Assembly (NCBI RefSeq): GCF_000938265.1 | Contig: NZ_JYFC01000007.1 | Location: 161,085 to 225,084, forward strand | Length of the DNA: 64,000 nucleotides | Direction of reading: 5' to 3' | Source: Agreia bicolorata | GTDB lineage: Bacteria > Actinomycetota > Actinomycetes > Actinomycetales > Microbacteriaceae | Made by a program: the position numbers and the translations under genes | Notes under the pieces: generated by a model | Seen by the model: only the letters and a program-made list of their open reading frames with translations | Told to the model about the DNA's origin: nothing | Database searches by the model: none | Part shown: one piece after another, positions 9,185-18,203 of the stretch | Layout: the number at the start of each line of letters is the position of its first letter | Numbering within the stretch: position 1 is the stretch's first letter

Positions 9185-10078
9185 CTAGTTCTTCGCGGCG
9201 TACGAGCCGGTGCGCAGCTCGTCGAGGATGCTCGGACCGTTCGGCTCCCAGCCCAGGTCGATGCGGGCGGCGCTTCCCCTGGCCTGCTGGTCGAGCAGCA
9301 ACGCGTCGGCGAACTGCTCACCGAGGCGAGCGCGCGTCTCTTCCACGGTCTGCGCCTCGACACGGGAATCGAGGCCCTGGCCGGCGGCTGCGGCCTCGCC
9401 GATCTCGCGCACCGTCGGATTCTCTCCGCTGGCCCCGATGTAGGTGGAGCCCGACTCGCCGAGATCGAAGGCCAGGATGTAGAGCTCGGCCAGGTCGTCG
9501 ACGTGCACGGTCGTCCAGTGCTGAGAGCCGTCTCCCACGAGTCTGACGGCGGGCGCGATGCCGCTGCCGTATTCGCCATCGATAAAGAGCGCCGGGATGC
9601 CCGCGCCATGCCCGAAGACGACGGCCGGGGCGATCAGGGTGGTCGAGACGCCCTGAGCCTCGAGCACGCGCTTCTCGATCTCCCAGCGCCAGGCCGTGAT
9701 AGGCGGAGCGTTGCGGGGCGAGTCCTCAGTGATGTCGGGGTTGCTGCCCCAGACCCAGATTCCACTCGTGTGCACGTAGCGCTTGTCACTTCCCTCGAGG
9801 CCGGCGAAGACGGCTGTTACGAAGGCGTCGTCGACATCGCGGCTGGAGGCATCGCCCGGAGAGGCGAGGTGGATCACGCCATCGCTCGCGATCGCCTGCT
9901 CCGTCACCAGCTCCGTGTCGGTGATGTCGCCAATCACCGCGGTGGCTCCGAGAGCCTCGATCTTGGCAGCCTTATCGGGCGACCGTACGCGGGCGGTCAC
10001 GTCGCGCCCCTGCAGTCGGAGCTGGCGGAGGACTGCGGATCCGATGAAGCCGGTGGCACCGGTAAGAAAAATACTCAT
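9185..10078 (-). CDS. Atypical SDR / NAD-dependent epimerase-like protein
   Basis: A 297-residue Rossmann-fold protein starting MSIFLTGATGFIGSAVLRQL, with the GATGFIG nucleotide-binding loop at residues 6-12 and an acidic IGDIT motif. Where classical extended SDRs have a catalytic YxxxK, the matching region here reads TAWRWEIEKRVLEA with tryptophan, so it may be an atypical SDR with altered or no dehydrogenase activity. I chose the ATG at 10078 because the Rossmann strand starts right after it; longer starts at 10084 and 10129 add non-conserved residues. It converges on the aminotransferase gene. Substrate unknown. Confidence 0.8.
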   Translation of the reverse strand: MSIFLTGATGFIGSAVLRQLRLQGRDVTARVRSPDKAAKIEALGATAVIGDITDTELVTEQAIASDGVIHLASPGDASSRDVDDAFVTAVFAGLEGSDKRYVHTSGIWVWGSNPDITEDSPRNAPPITAWRWEIEKRVLEAQGVSTTLIAPAVVFGHGAGIPALFIDGEYGSGIAPAVRLVGDGSQHWTTVHVDDLAELYILAFDLGESGSTYIGASGENPTVREIGEAAAAGQGLDSRVEAQTVEETRARLGEQFADALLLDQQARGSAARIDLGWEPNGPSILDELRTGSYAAKN

Positions 10079-10194
10079 GACCATATTCAACCGCGCCCGA
10101 GAGTCGGCTGCCTCATCTTGAGTGACCAAAAGCGTCGGCCTCGAACAACGTGAGAGAATGGGCGCTTACCCGCCGTACGACACAAGAGGAACGC

Positions 10195-12048
10195 GTGAGC
10201 CCGCTAGCTAAGAAGGCCCTGGAGCCGGCATCCACCGACCCCGCGTTCATTCGCAATTTCTGCATCATCGCCCACATCGATCACGGCAAGTCCACGCTGG
10301 CCGATCGCATGCTGCAGATCACGGGAGTGGTGAGCGACCGCGATATGCGGGCTCAGTACCTCGACCGCATGGACATCGAGCGCGAGCGCGGCATCACGAT
10401 CAAGAGCCAGGCCGTGCGCATGCCGTGGTCGCTCGACGAGCAGACCTACGCGCTGAACATGATCGACACTCCTGGCCACGTCGACTTCACCTACGAGGTG
10501 TCCCGATCGCTCGCGGCGTGCGAGGGTGCGCTTCTGCTTGTCGACGCCGCTCAGGGCATCGAGGCCCAGACTCTGGCGAACCTCTATCTGGCGCTCGACA
10601 ACGACCTCACGATCATCCCCGTGCTCAACAAGATCGATCTGCCGGCAGCAGACCCCGACAAGTACGCGCAGGAGCTGGCCAGCCTCATCGGCGGCAAGCC
10701 CGAAGACGTGCTTCGGGTCTCGGGCAAGACAGGCGCGGGCGTTCCCGAGCTCCTCGACCGTCTCACGGCCCTCGTTCCTGCGCCCCAGGGCGATCCGGAT
10801 GCCGCGGCTCGTGCCATGATCTTCGACTCGGTCTACGATTCCTACCGGGGCGTTGTCACCTACGTGCGTATGATCGACGGTCAGCTCTCGCCACGCGAGA
10901 AGATCCAGATGATGTCGACCCGCGCCACTCACGAGATCCTCGAGATCGGTGTGTCATCGCCCGAGCCGACCCCCAGCAAGGGGCTCGGCGTCGGCGAGGT
11001 GGGCTACCTCATCACGGGCGTGAAAGACGTGCGTCAGTCCAAGGTCGGCGACACGGTCACCACCCACTCGAAGCCGGCCACCGAGGCCCTTCCTGGCTAT
11101 ACGGAGCCGCTGCCGATGGTGTTCTCGGGTCTCTACCCGATCGACGGCACCGACTATCCCGCGCTTCGAGATGCCCTCGACAAGCTCAAGCTCAGCGATG
11201 CGTCGCTTGTGTACGAGCCTGAGACCTCTGTTGCCCTCGGCTTCGGCTTTCGCTGCGGATTCCTCGGACTGCTGCACCTCGAGATCATCAACGAGCGTCT
11301 CGAGCGCGAGTTCGGTCTCGACCTCATCGCCACGGCGCCAAGCGTCATCTACGAGGTGACCACCGAAGACAAGAAGACCGTCACGGTCACGAACCCCAGC
11401 GAATTTCCGTCGGGCAAGATCACCAGCGTTCACGAGCCGGTGGTCAAGGCCGCGATCCTGGCGCCGAAAGACTACGTCGGCGTCATCATGGAGCTGTGCC
11501 AGAGCCGTCGGGGAACCCTGCTCGGCATGGAGTTCCTCGGTGAGGACCGCGTCGAGATCCGCTACAACATGCCGCTGGCCGAGATCGTCTTCGACTTCTT
11601 CGACAGCCTCAAGTCGAAGACCGCGGGCTACGCCTCGCTCGACTACGAGCCCATCGGAGATCAGGAGGCCGACCTCGTGAAGGTCGACATCCTGCTTCAG
11701 GGCGAACAGGTCGACGCCTTCAGCGCGATCGTTCACCGTGACAAGGCTCAGGCCTACGGCGCCCTCATGACCGAGCGTCTGCGCAAGCTCATCCCTCGTC
11801 AGCAGTTCGAGGTGCCGATCCAGGCTGCCATCGGCGCGCGCATCATCGCCCGTGAGTCGATCCGCGCGATGCGCAAAGACGTGCTCGCCAAGTGTTACGG
11901 CGGCGACATCAGCCGCAAGCGCAAGCTGCTCGAGAAGCAGAAAGAGGGCAAGAAGCGCATGAAGATGGTCGGCCGGGTCGAGGTGCCCCAGGGCGCGTTC
12001 ATCGCGGCGTTGTCTGGCGATACGGAGACGAAGAAAGAGAAGAAGTAA
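10195..12048 (+). CDS. lepA: Elongation factor 4 (LepA)
   Basis: Ribosome-associated translational GTPase that acts on back-translocation or initiation steps. The 617-residue product has the G1 motif AHIDHGKST (26-34), [14 protein letters not shown], and the LepA-specific C-terminal domain ([16 protein letters not shown]). The start is the GTG at 10195, with AAGAGGA a few bases upstream; an in-frame ATG at 10150 would add 15 residues. DUF1990 follows four bases after its stop. Confidence 0.97.
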   Translation: MSPLAKKALEPASTDPAFIRNFCIIAHIDHGKSTLADRMLQITGVVSDRDMRAQYLDRMDIERERGITIKSQAVRMPWSLDEQTYALNMIDTPGHVDFTYEVSRSLAACEGALLLVDAAQGIEAQTLANLYLALDNDLTIIPVLNKIDLPAADPDKYAQELASLIGGKPEDVLRVSGKTGAGVPELLDRLTALVPAPQGDPDAAARAMIFDSVYDSYRGVVTYVRMIDGQLSPREKIQMMSTRATHEILEIGVSSPEPTPSKGLGVGEVGYLITGVKDVRQSKVGDTVTTHSKPATEALPGYTEPLPMVFSGLYPIDGTDYPALRDALDKLKLSDASLVYEPETSVALGFGFRCGFLGLLHLEIINERLEREFGLDLIATAPSVIYEVTTEDKKTVTVTNPSEFPSGKITSVHEPVVKAAILAPKDYVGVIMELCQSRRGTLLGMEFLGEDRVEIRYNMPLAEIVFDFFDSLKSKTAGYASLDYEPIGDQEADLVKVDILLQGEQVDAFSAIVHRDKAQAYGALMTERLRKLIPRQQFEVPIQAAIGARIIARESIRAMRKDVLAKCYGGDISRKRKLLEKQKEGKKRMKMVGRVEVPQGAFIAALSGDTETKKEKK

Positions 12049-12052
12049 CCCC

Positions 12053-12706
12053 ATGCTGCAGCGATCCACGCACACGGGGCAATCTCTGACCTACGCGGCC
12101 GTCGGCGCCTCACAGGCCGCCGACCTCATGTTCTACCCGCCCAAGGGGTACAGGCCGGCCGAGGACAGCATCCGCATCGGCTCCGGTCGTGATCGGTTCG
12201 AGGCCGCCGCGGCGACCCTGCTCGCGTGGGGCGTGCAGAAGAACAGCGGCATCGAGGTCTCGAATATCGAGTTGCCCACACCGAGCGACACTGACTACGC
12301 CGGGCTCGTCTACGACGCCGACGGCACGCCACTGGCCGCCCGCGACGTCAATCCCGAACTCACCTACTCCGAAGACGGCACCCCGCAGATCTCGGCCGGC
12401 GTCACGGCTGACCTGCGCATCCGGGCCTATGGCCGTGTCGTCACGGCTCCCGTGCGGGTCGTTCTCGTCATCGACGAGCCGAACGAGGCCGGCTTCGCCT
12501 ATGGAACCCTTCCCGGGCATCCGGAGGAGGGCGAAGAGAGCTTCGTCGTCACACACGAGCCCGACGACTCCGTCTGGTTCACGGTGCGCTCCTTCTCGCG
12601 CGGCAGCACATCGTTCTACCGGATGGTCGCGCCGCTGCTTCGTCGCCAGCAGCGCCAGATGACGAGACGCTACCTGCGCGCGCTTCTTCCCGGTCGCGCC
12701 GCGTGA
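12053..12706 (+). CDS. DUF1990 family protein
   Basis: A 217-residue protein with family features: the early LTYAAVGAS and FYPPKGYRP blocks, a central VLVIDEPNEAGFAYGTLPGHPE motif and the C-terminal SFSRGSTSFYRMVAPLLRRQQ segment. The family fold is thought to be lipocalin/START-like but no activity is established. It starts four bases after lepA and ends 28 bases before hemW, so it is probably in the same transcript. No signal peptide is seen. Confidence 0.85.
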   Translation: MLQRSTHTGQSLTYAAVGASQAADLMFYPPKGYRPAEDSIRIGSGRDRFEAAAATLLAWGVQKNSGIEVSNIELPTPSDTDYAGLVYDADGTPLAARDVNPELTYSEDGTPQISAGVTADLRIRAYGRVVTAPVRVVLVIDEPNEAGFAYGTLPGHPEEGEESFVVTHEPDDSVWFTVRSFSRGSTSFYRMVAPLLRRQQRQMTRRYLRALLPGRAA

Positions 12707-12734
12707 GCATTCTTCGCTCGGCGGGCCGTCGCTG

Positions 12735-13958
12735 ATGGCGTCTGCGCTTCCTCTCGGTGATCCCGCGCCGCTCGACGGTCTTCTGCCCGCCGACTCCGCC
12801 CGCGACGCTGCGTCGCGCAACTTCGGCGTCTACCTGCACGTTCCGTTCTGCCGCGTGCGCTGCGGCTACTGCGACTTCAACACCTACACCGCCACCGAGC
12901 TGCGGGGGGCGAAGCAGTCGGACTACGCGTCTCAGGCCGTGGCCGAGGTCGATCTCGCCCGCCGTGTGCTCGAGCAGTCGGGCGTGCCGTCACGAGAGGT
13001 CTCGACGGTATTCTTCGGTGGCGGAACCCCGACGCTGCTGCCGGCCGAGAACCTGGTGCGTATGCTCGCGGCGGTTCGTGACGCATGGGGCCTGCAACAG
13101 AGCGCCGAAGTCACGACCGAGGCGAACCCCGACAGCGTCGACGCCGACTACCTGAAGATCCTTGCCGACGCTGGATTCACCCGGATGAGCTTCGGCATGC
13201 AGTCCGCGGTGCCGCACGTGCTGCGCACCCTCGACCGTACTCATGACCCCGAGCGCGTTCCCCTCGTGGTCGAGTGGGCCCGCGAAGCCGGGCTGCAAGT
13301 GAGCCTCGACCTCATCTACGGAACGCCGGGGGAGTCGGTCGAGAACTGGCGCACCTCACTCGAAAGTGCCCTGGCCTCGCAGCCCGATCACCTCTCGGCC
13401 TACGCGCTGATCGTCGAACAGGGAACGAAACTGGCGCGCCAGATCAAGTCGGGCGAGGTTTCCGAGCCCGACGACGACCTCGAGGCCGATATGTACGAAC
13501 TGGCCGACGAGATGCTCTCGGACGCCGGGTACTCCTGGTACGAGGTGAGCAACTGGGCGGCGAACGACGCATTCGTGTCGCGGCACAACCTGGCCTATTG
13601 GCAGGGTCACGACTGGTGGGGCGTCGGCCCGGGCGCCCACAGTTACGTCGGAGACACCCGGTGGTGGAACGTCAAGCACCCGGCCGCCTACGCCGAGCGT
13701 ATCGCCGCAGGCCATTCGCCGGCCGCGGGCCGCGAGATTCTGGATGCGACGACGCGCGAGACAGAGCGGGTTCTGCTTCTCACGCGCATCCGGGAGGGCC
13801 TGCGCATCGACTCGCTCGCGGCGGAGCCGAGGCGTGAGGTCGCGGGCTTGATCGCCGACGGCCTCATCGACGGGCGGTCGGCCATTCAGGGCACCGTGGT
13901 ACTCACGCTGCGCGGGCGGCTGCTTGCCGACGCCGTCGTGCGACGCCTGACCAGCTAG
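12735..13958 (+). CDS. hemW: HemW, radical SAM heme-handling protein
   Basis: Radical SAM protein of the coproporphyrinogen III oxidase-like family; HemW members act as heme chaperones rather than HemN oxidases. The cluster-binding motif CRVRCGYC (C39, C43, C46) has CX3CX2C spacing. FFGGGTPTLL and FGMQSAVPHVLRTLDR follow, and the C-terminal HemN region has the NLAYWQGHDWWGVGPGAHS signature. The 407-residue length is usual for HemW. The ATG at 12735 leaves about 30 residues before the core, and its ribosome binding site is weak. Confidence 0.92.
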   Translation: MASALPLGDPAPLDGLLPADSARDAASRNFGVYLHVPFCRVRCGYCDFNTYTATELRGAKQSDYASQAVAEVDLARRVLEQSGVPSREVSTVFFGGGTPTLLPAENLVRMLAAVRDAWGLQQSAEVTTEANPDSVDADYLKILADAGFTRMSFGMQSAVPHVLRTLDRTHDPERVPLVVEWAREAGLQVSLDLIYGTPGESVENWRTSLESALASQPDHLSAYALIVEQGTKLARQIKSGEVSEPDDDLEADMYELADEMLSDAGYSWYEVSNWAANDAFVSRHNLAYWQGHDWWGVGPGAHSYVGDTRWWNVKHPAAYAERIAAGHSPAAGREILDATTRETERVLLLTRIREGLRIDSLAAEPRREVAGLIADGLIDGRSAIQGTVVLTLRGRLLADAVVRRLTS

Positions 13959-13964
13959 TCGCCG

Positions 13965-14345
13965 CTACTTCACGAGGCGGAAGATCAACGGATAGCGGTA
14001 GAAGTCGCCAGCGTTCGCCTTAACCGCGGCGATGATCATGAAGATCACCGCAGCCGGGCCCAGGATGATCAGCAGCAGGGATGCGATTCCGAGTGTCGGG
14101 ATGCTGAGGATCAAGATGGCCACGGCGTAGATCGTGTACGAGATCTGAAAGTTCAGTTCCTCGAGCGTGTGCTGGCGAATGAAGTCTCCGCGGTCCTTCA
14201 GCACGAGATAGCCGACGAGCGCGGGAATGAATCCGAACAGGATTCCACCGAGGTGGATCAGCGTTGCCCAGAGGCGCTGGTCTTGCGGCGCCATCGGGGG
14301 CTGGGGCTGGTACGTGGCATCGGACGGAGGCGGGGCTGAAGTCAT
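13965..14345 (-). CDS. DUF4870 membrane protein (copy 1)
   Basis: A 126-residue protein: a short Pro/Gln-rich N-terminus, LWATLIHLGGILFGFIPALVGYLVLKDRGDFIRQHTLEELNFQ (a DUF4870 hallmark) and two further hydrophobic segments ending DFYRYPLIFRLVK. It is a predicted three- to four-helix membrane protein of unknown function. The start could also be the ATG at 14354; neither has a clear ribosome binding site. It lies head-to-tail after a second DUF4870 gene, with a strong terminator hairpin directly before its start. It converges on hemW with a six-base gap. Confidence 0.82.
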   Translation of the reverse strand: MTSAPPPSDATYQPQPPMAPQDQRLWATLIHLGGILFGFIPALVGYLVLKDRGDFIRQHTLEELNFQISYTIYAVAILILSIPTLGIASLLLIILGPAAVIFMIIAAVKANAGDFYRYPLIFRLVK

Positions 14346-14363
14346 GCCGACCATTAAAGCAAA

Positions 14364-14400
14364 GAAGCGCCGATCGACACGAGGTGTCGATCGGCGCTTC
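14364..14400 (-). terminator. Intrinsic terminator between DUF4870 paralogues
   Basis: GAAGCGCCGATCGACAC (14364-14380) and its exact reverse complement (14384-14400) form a perfect 17-bp stem with a three-base loop. On the minus strand a T-rich stretch (TTTGCTTTAAT) follows, as expected for a Rho-independent terminator of the gene at 14413-14967. It ends only 10-19 bases before the next gene's start. Confidence 0.88.
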
Positions 14401-14412
14401 GTGCGGAAGCGA

Positions 14413-14967
14413 CTACTTGATGAGTCGGATGGCGAACGGGTAGCGGTAGGTTCCGCCTCCGTTGACCTTCACGCCACCGATGATCGGGAAGATGATCTGC
14501 GCCGCCCAGATCGCCAGCACGATGATAAGAGCAATGATCGGACCGAGGATGGGAATGAGCGACAGGATCGCTCCGACGATGATGTTGGCCACCCACGCGA
14601 TCGCGATGGTGATCTGATAGTTGAGGGACTCCTTGCCCTCCTGGTTGACCAGGGGGCCGCGGTCCTTGAAGATGAGCCAGATGATCAGCGGCGGGATGAA
14701 GCTGAGAACGCCACCGAAGTGAGCGAGCGACGCCCAGAGTTTGTCGTCGGACTGGCTGAGCGGCGCGCCAGGGGTCGCGGCGGGCTGAGGCGTGTATCCC
14801 GGCGGCGGCACCTGGCCTCCGGCTGGGGCGCCGTACTGCGGGGGAACGGACGCACCGGCAGGCGAGCCGAAGTCTGGGGGAACCTGACCGGCGGGCGGCG
14901 TGTAGGGAGGGGGCGTCGGCTCGCCCGCACCCGATGTGTTCTCGGGAGTTGCGTGGGGATCGGACAT
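14413..14967 (-). CDS. DUF4870 membrane protein with Pro-rich N-terminus (copy 2)
   Basis: A 184-residue protein with about 80 residues of Pro/Gly/Gln/Tyr-rich low-complexity sequence (PPPYTPPAGQ, PPQYGAPAGG) followed by a DUF4870 domain (LWASLAHFGGVLSFIPPLIIWLIFKDRG and three hydrophobic stretches) ending RYPFAIRLIK. It is a predicted membrane protein of unknown role. The ATG at 14967 has a GAAAGG ribosome binding site; in-frame codons upstream to 15060 are not family-like. It is a paralogue of the next gene and divergent from hrcA. Confidence 0.85.
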   Translation of the reverse strand: MSDPHATPENTSGAGEPTPPPYTPPAGQVPPDFGSPAGASVPPQYGAPAGGQVPPPGYTPQPAATPGAPLSQSDDKLWASLAHFGGVLSFIPPLIIWLIFKDRGPLVNQEGKESLNYQITIAIAWVANIIVGAILSLIPILGPIIALIIVLAIWAAQIIFPIIGGVKVNGGGTYRYPFAIRLIK

Positions 14968-15007
14968 GAGTCGGGCCTTTCGTCGCTGGATGAGGGGCTT
15001 CCAGCAC

Positions 15008-15037
15008 AAGATACTGCGGAACTCCTCTATCGGGCAA
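15008..15037 (-). promoter_or_regulatory. Putative promoter of DUF4870 copy 2
   Basis: On the minus strand TTGCCC (15032-15037) and TATCTT (15008-15013) are separated by 18 bases, about 40 bases before the gene start. Confidence 0.45.
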
Positions 15038-15062
15038 TGATCCTTAGGCGCCTTAGGCAAGA

Positions 15063-15068
15063 TATAAT
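15063..15068 (+). promoter_or_regulatory. hrcA -10 element TATAAT
   Basis: A perfect TATAAT directly abuts the CIRCE operator, so HrcA binding would cover the transcription start. The -35 is not obvious. Confidence 0.7.
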
Positions 15069-15094
15069 TGGCACTCAGGATCTCCGAGTGCCAA
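15068..15094. promoter_or_regulatory. CIRCE operator (HrcA binding site)
   Basis: TTGGCACTC-N9-GAGTGCCAA is a perfect inverted repeat with the nine-base spacer of the CIRCE consensus (TTAGCACTC-N9-GAGTGCTAA). One base per half differs, and compensatorily. It lies about 55 bases before hrcA, so it should mediate autorepression of hrcA and co-transcribed dnaJ. Confidence 0.95.
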
Positions 15095-15149
15095 TCGTTC
15101 GCGAGACGGTGCAGACGAAAGAGCGCAGACGAGAGGGAGGTGTCGCGAC

Positions 15150-16172
15150 ATGGTGTCAGACCGCAGCCTCGAGGTGCTCCGGGTCATTGTTCAAGATTAT
15201 GTGGCGTCCCGAGAGCCCGTCGGCTCCAAGTCGATCGTCGATCGACACTCGTTCGGCGTCTCTGCGGCCACCATTCGAAACGACATGGCACTGCTCGAAG
15301 AAGAAGAACTGATCACGGCCCCGCACACGTCGTCGGGTCGCATCCCGACCGACAAGGGGTACCGCCTCTTCGTCGACCATCTGGCCGACCTCAAGCCGTT
15401 GACCCCGGCTCAGCGTCAGGCGATCGAGACGTTCCTCGGCGAGTCAGCCGACCTTGACGACGTTCTCGCACGAACTGTTCGGCTGCTCTCGCAGCTCACC
15501 AGGCAGGTTGCGATGGTGCAGTATCCGTCGTTGCAGCAGGCGCGATTCCGTCATCTCGAGGTGGTCGCTCTCGCTCCGCAGAAGCTCCTCCTCGTTGTCA
15601 TCACAGACTCCGGGCATGTCGACCAGCGCGTCGTCGACGTTCCCAGCGAGGTCGACATCGATTTCATCGGTGAGATCCGCGCCAAGCTCAACACCGCTCT
15701 CTCGGGCGTCGGGGTCGTTGAGGCGGCTGCTCGTCTCGGGGAGATCCCGGGCATGTTCGCAGCATCCCGGATGCCGGTGGTGCGGGTTCTCGTCGCGGCC
15801 ATCGGTGATCACGTTGCGGCCACGCGCCACGACAAGCTCGTGATCGCCGGAGCATCCAATCTCGTGCGTACCGAAGACGACTTCCGAGGCAGCATCCTGC
15901 CCGTACTCGAAGCGGTCGAGGAGCAGGTCGTTCTTCTGCGGCTGTTCAGCGAGCTCGAGGCCGACCAGCGTGGAGTCTCGGTGAGCATCGGTCGGGAGAA
16001 TGCTCCGTTCGGTCTGGGCGAGACCTCCATTCTTGCGAGTGGGTACAGCGCGCAGGGCGGTTCTCTCGCCCATCTCGGTGTGCTCGGCCCCACGCGCATG
16101 GACTACTCGAGCAACATCGCCGCCGTGCGCGCGGTAGCCCGCTACCTCTCTCGTGTTCTCGGAGAGAGTTGA
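15150..16172 (+). CDS. hrcA: Heat-inducible transcription repressor HrcA
   Basis: Repressor that binds CIRCE and controls chaperone genes. The 340-residue product has an N-terminal winged helix (VLRVIVQDYVASREPVGSKS with the GVSAATIRNDMALLEE recognition region) and a GAF-like middle and C-terminal dimerisation domain ending RTDYSSN-like MDYSSNIAAVRAVA. The start is ATG 15150, preceded by GAGAGGGAGG. A CIRCE element lies upstream, and dnaJ follows after 96 bases. Confidence 0.97.
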   Translation: MVSDRSLEVLRVIVQDYVASREPVGSKSIVDRHSFGVSAATIRNDMALLEEEELITAPHTSSGRIPTDKGYRLFVDHLADLKPLTPAQRQAIETFLGESADLDDVLARTVRLLSQLTRQVAMVQYPSLQQARFRHLEVVALAPQKLLLVVITDSGHVDQRVVDVPSEVDIDFIGEIRAKLNTALSGVGVVEAAARLGEIPGMFAASRMPVVRVLVAAIGDHVAATRHDKLVIAGASNLVRTEDDFRGSILPVLEAVEEQVVLLRLFSELEADQRGVSVSIGRENAPFGLGETSILASGYSAQGGSLAHLGVLGPTRMDYSSNIAAVRAVARYLSRVLGES

Positions 16173-16268
16173 CCCCGTTCCTCCGCGCGTCGTCCCGGCG
16201 CCGCCCCCATCTGACAGCAAGCTGCCGCCCTGCGGTCAGCGCACACCGACTTATAAGGAGACGCCCGC

Positions 16269-17375
16269 GTGGCTGACCATTACGACGTGCTCGGCGTAGA
16301 CAAGAGTGCTACACCCGAAGAGATCAAGAAGGCCTATCGCCGGCTGGCGCGCGAGCTGCACCCCGATGTGAACTCCGCGCCAGACGCAGAAGAGAAGTTC
16401 AAGGCGGTGACCCACGCCTATGACGTGCTGAGCGATCCCGGCCAGCGCCGTGACTACGATCGGGGTCCCCAGCAGGGCTTCCCGGGCGGTCAGGGTGGCT
16501 TCGGAGGATTCGGCGACATTTTCGAGACCTTCTTTGGTGCGCAGGGGGGCTCGCGAGGGCCGAAGTCGCGTGAGGAGCGCGGGCAGGACGCCCTGCTGCG
16601 GGTCGAGATCGACCTCGGCGAGGTCATCTTCGGAACGCACCGCGATCTCGAGGTCGATACGGCCGTGGTCTGCGAGACGTGCAACGGCTCGTGCTGCCAG
16701 CCCGGCACATCCCCGGTCACCTGCGACATCTGCGGCGGAAGCGGTCAGATTCAGCGGGCCGTGCGGTCACTTCTCGGCAATGTGATGACGAGTGCCCCGT
16801 GCGGCACGTGCCGCGGTTACGGCACCGTCATCCCCGCGCCCTGCGTCACCTGCCAGGGCCAGGGCCGCGTGCGCGCTCGGCGGTCGATTCCCGTCGACAT
16901 CCCGGCCGGCGTTGACACGGGGCTGCGACTGCAGCTCCTCGGCCAGGGCGAGGTCGGCCCGGCCGGCGGACCGAACGGCGACCTGTACCTCGAGATGAAG
17001 GTGCGGCATCACGATGTCTTCAGTCGAAACGGCGACGACATCCTGTGCACGCTCGAGGTCTTTATGTGGGATGCCGTGCTCGGCACGACCTCGTCCGTCA
17101 CGGCCCTCGACGGCGACATCGAGGTGGAGATCAAGCCCGGAACGCAGAGCGCGGAGATCATCACGGTGAAGGGTCGTGGAATCACCCATCTGCGCGGACA
17201 GGGCCGAGGCGACCTCAAGATCGGAGTGCAGGTCACCACGCCGACGAAGCTCGACCACAAGCAGAAAGAGCTGGTGAAGCAGCTGGCGAAGGCGCACAAG
17301 TACCCTGCCCCGACGCTCGGCCACTTCCAGCAGGGTCTGTTCGCCAAGCTGCGCGACCGCTTCCTCAACGTCTGA
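16269..17375 (+). CDS. dnaJ: Chaperone DnaJ
   Basis: Hsp40 co-chaperone that stimulates DnaK ATPase. The J domain is at residues 1-65 with the HPD motif at 31-33, then a Gly/Phe-rich linker (GGQGGFGGFGDIF), a zinc-binding domain from C135 and a C-terminal substrate-binding domain. Three of the four zinc repeats are normal (CDICGGSG, CGTCRGYG, CVTCQGQG); the first reads CETCNGSC with a cysteine replacing the last glycine. The start is a GTG with AAGGAG nine bases upstream. Its distance from any dnaK/grpE fits the second, hrcA-linked DnaJ of actinobacteria. Confidence 0.96.
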   Translation: MADHYDVLGVDKSATPEEIKKAYRRLARELHPDVNSAPDAEEKFKAVTHAYDVLSDPGQRRDYDRGPQQGFPGGQGGFGGFGDIFETFFGAQGGSRGPKSREERGQDALLRVEIDLGEVIFGTHRDLEVDTAVVCETCNGSCCQPGTSPVTCDICGGSGQIQRAVRSLLGNVMTSAPCGTCRGYGTVIPAPCVTCQGQGRVRARRSIPVDIPAGVDTGLRLQLLGQGEVGPAGGPNGDLYLEMKVRHHDVFSRNGDDILCTLEVFMWDAVLGTTSSVTALDGDIEVEIKPGTQSAEIITVKGRGITHLRGQGRGDLKIGVQVTTPTKLDHKQKELVKQLAKAHKYPAPTLGHFQQGLFAKLRDRFLNV

Positions 17376-17377
17376 TC

Positions 17378-18118
17378 ATGAGCTCCCTGTTTCTCCGCTC
17401 CGACCTCGCCGGCGTGCCGCACGCCGTCGGTGACGGAATGGCGCTGGCCGGGCCTGAGGCGCGCCACGCGGTGACCGTCAATCGGCTCCGGGTGGGCGAG
17501 GTCATCTCCATCGGAGACGGCGCAGGACTCGTGGTTCGCGGGCCGATCGTCACAGTCGAACCGGCTGCGCTCGAGATCCGGGTCGAGTCGTCGACCGTCG
17601 ATGCGGCTCCGGTGCCCGAAGTCTGGTTGGCTCAGGCGCTCGCCAAGGGCGACCGCGACGAACTCGCGGTGCAGGCGGCGACCGAGCTCGGCGCATCCGG
17701 CGTCATTCCGTGGGCGGCCGAGCGATCGGTGTCGAAGTGGACGGGCGCGAAGATCACGAAGGGCATGGAGCGCTGGGGCGCGATCGTGCGCGAGGCGGCG
17801 AAGCAGTCGATCCGCTCGTGGGTGCCATCGGTCGAGCAGCACATGAACACCAAGCAACTCGCCCGGCTCGCAGAAGACGCCACCGTGCTCGTTCTCGACC
17901 CGACGGCCGAGACTCGCCTCTCTCAGGTCGACCTGCAGGCGGATGCGCGCATCCTGATCCTCGTGGTCGGCCCCGAGGGCGGCATCGCACCGCACGAACT
18001 CGAGCTCTTCGAGAGCCGAGGCGCACTCAGGGTGAGGCTCGGCGACGAGATCCTGCGCACGTCGACGGCCGGCCCATCCGCTCTCGCCGTGTTGAACGCC
18101 CGCCTCGGACGCTGGTAG
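17378..18118 (+). CDS. rsmE: 16S rRNA m3U1498 methyltransferase RsmE
   Basis: SPOUT methyltransferase that methylates U1498 of 16S rRNA. The 246-residue product has an N-terminal PUA-like domain (HAVTVNRLRVGEVISIGDG) and the C-terminal knotted SAM-binding motifs VVGPEGGIAPHELE and LGDEILRTSTAGPSALAVL. The ATG at 17378 starts two bases after dnaJ, so the genes are in one operon. Confidence 0.93.
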   Translation: MSSLFLRSDLAGVPHAVGDGMALAGPEARHAVTVNRLRVGEVISIGDGAGLVVRGPIVTVEPAALEIRVESSTVDAAPVPEVWLAQALAKGDRDELAVQAATELGASGVIPWAAERSVSKWTGAKITKGMERWGAIVREAAKQSIRSWVPSVEQHMNTKQLARLAEDATVLVLDPTAETRLSQVDLQADARILILVVGPEGGIAPHELELFESRGALRVRLGDEILRTSTAGPSALAVLNARLGRW

Positions 18119-18191
18119 AAGCCCGAGCACGCTCCGCTCATGCCCGCAGCGAACGTCGGCCAGCCCGACCCCGACGGTGTGCCGTCGCGCT

Positions 18192-18197
18192 TAAGAT
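18192..18197 (+). promoter_or_regulatory. -10 element TAAGAT, leaderless HIT gene
   Basis: TAAGAT ends six bases before the ATG at 18204, which implies a leaderless mRNA for the HIT-phoH-ybeY run. No clear -35 is visible. Confidence 0.5.
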
Positions 18198-18203
18198 GGA
18201 TGC

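Noticed and set aside
13274..13837. Secondary frame inside hemW
   Set aside because: Shadow frame with no motifs inside a complete radical SAM gene.
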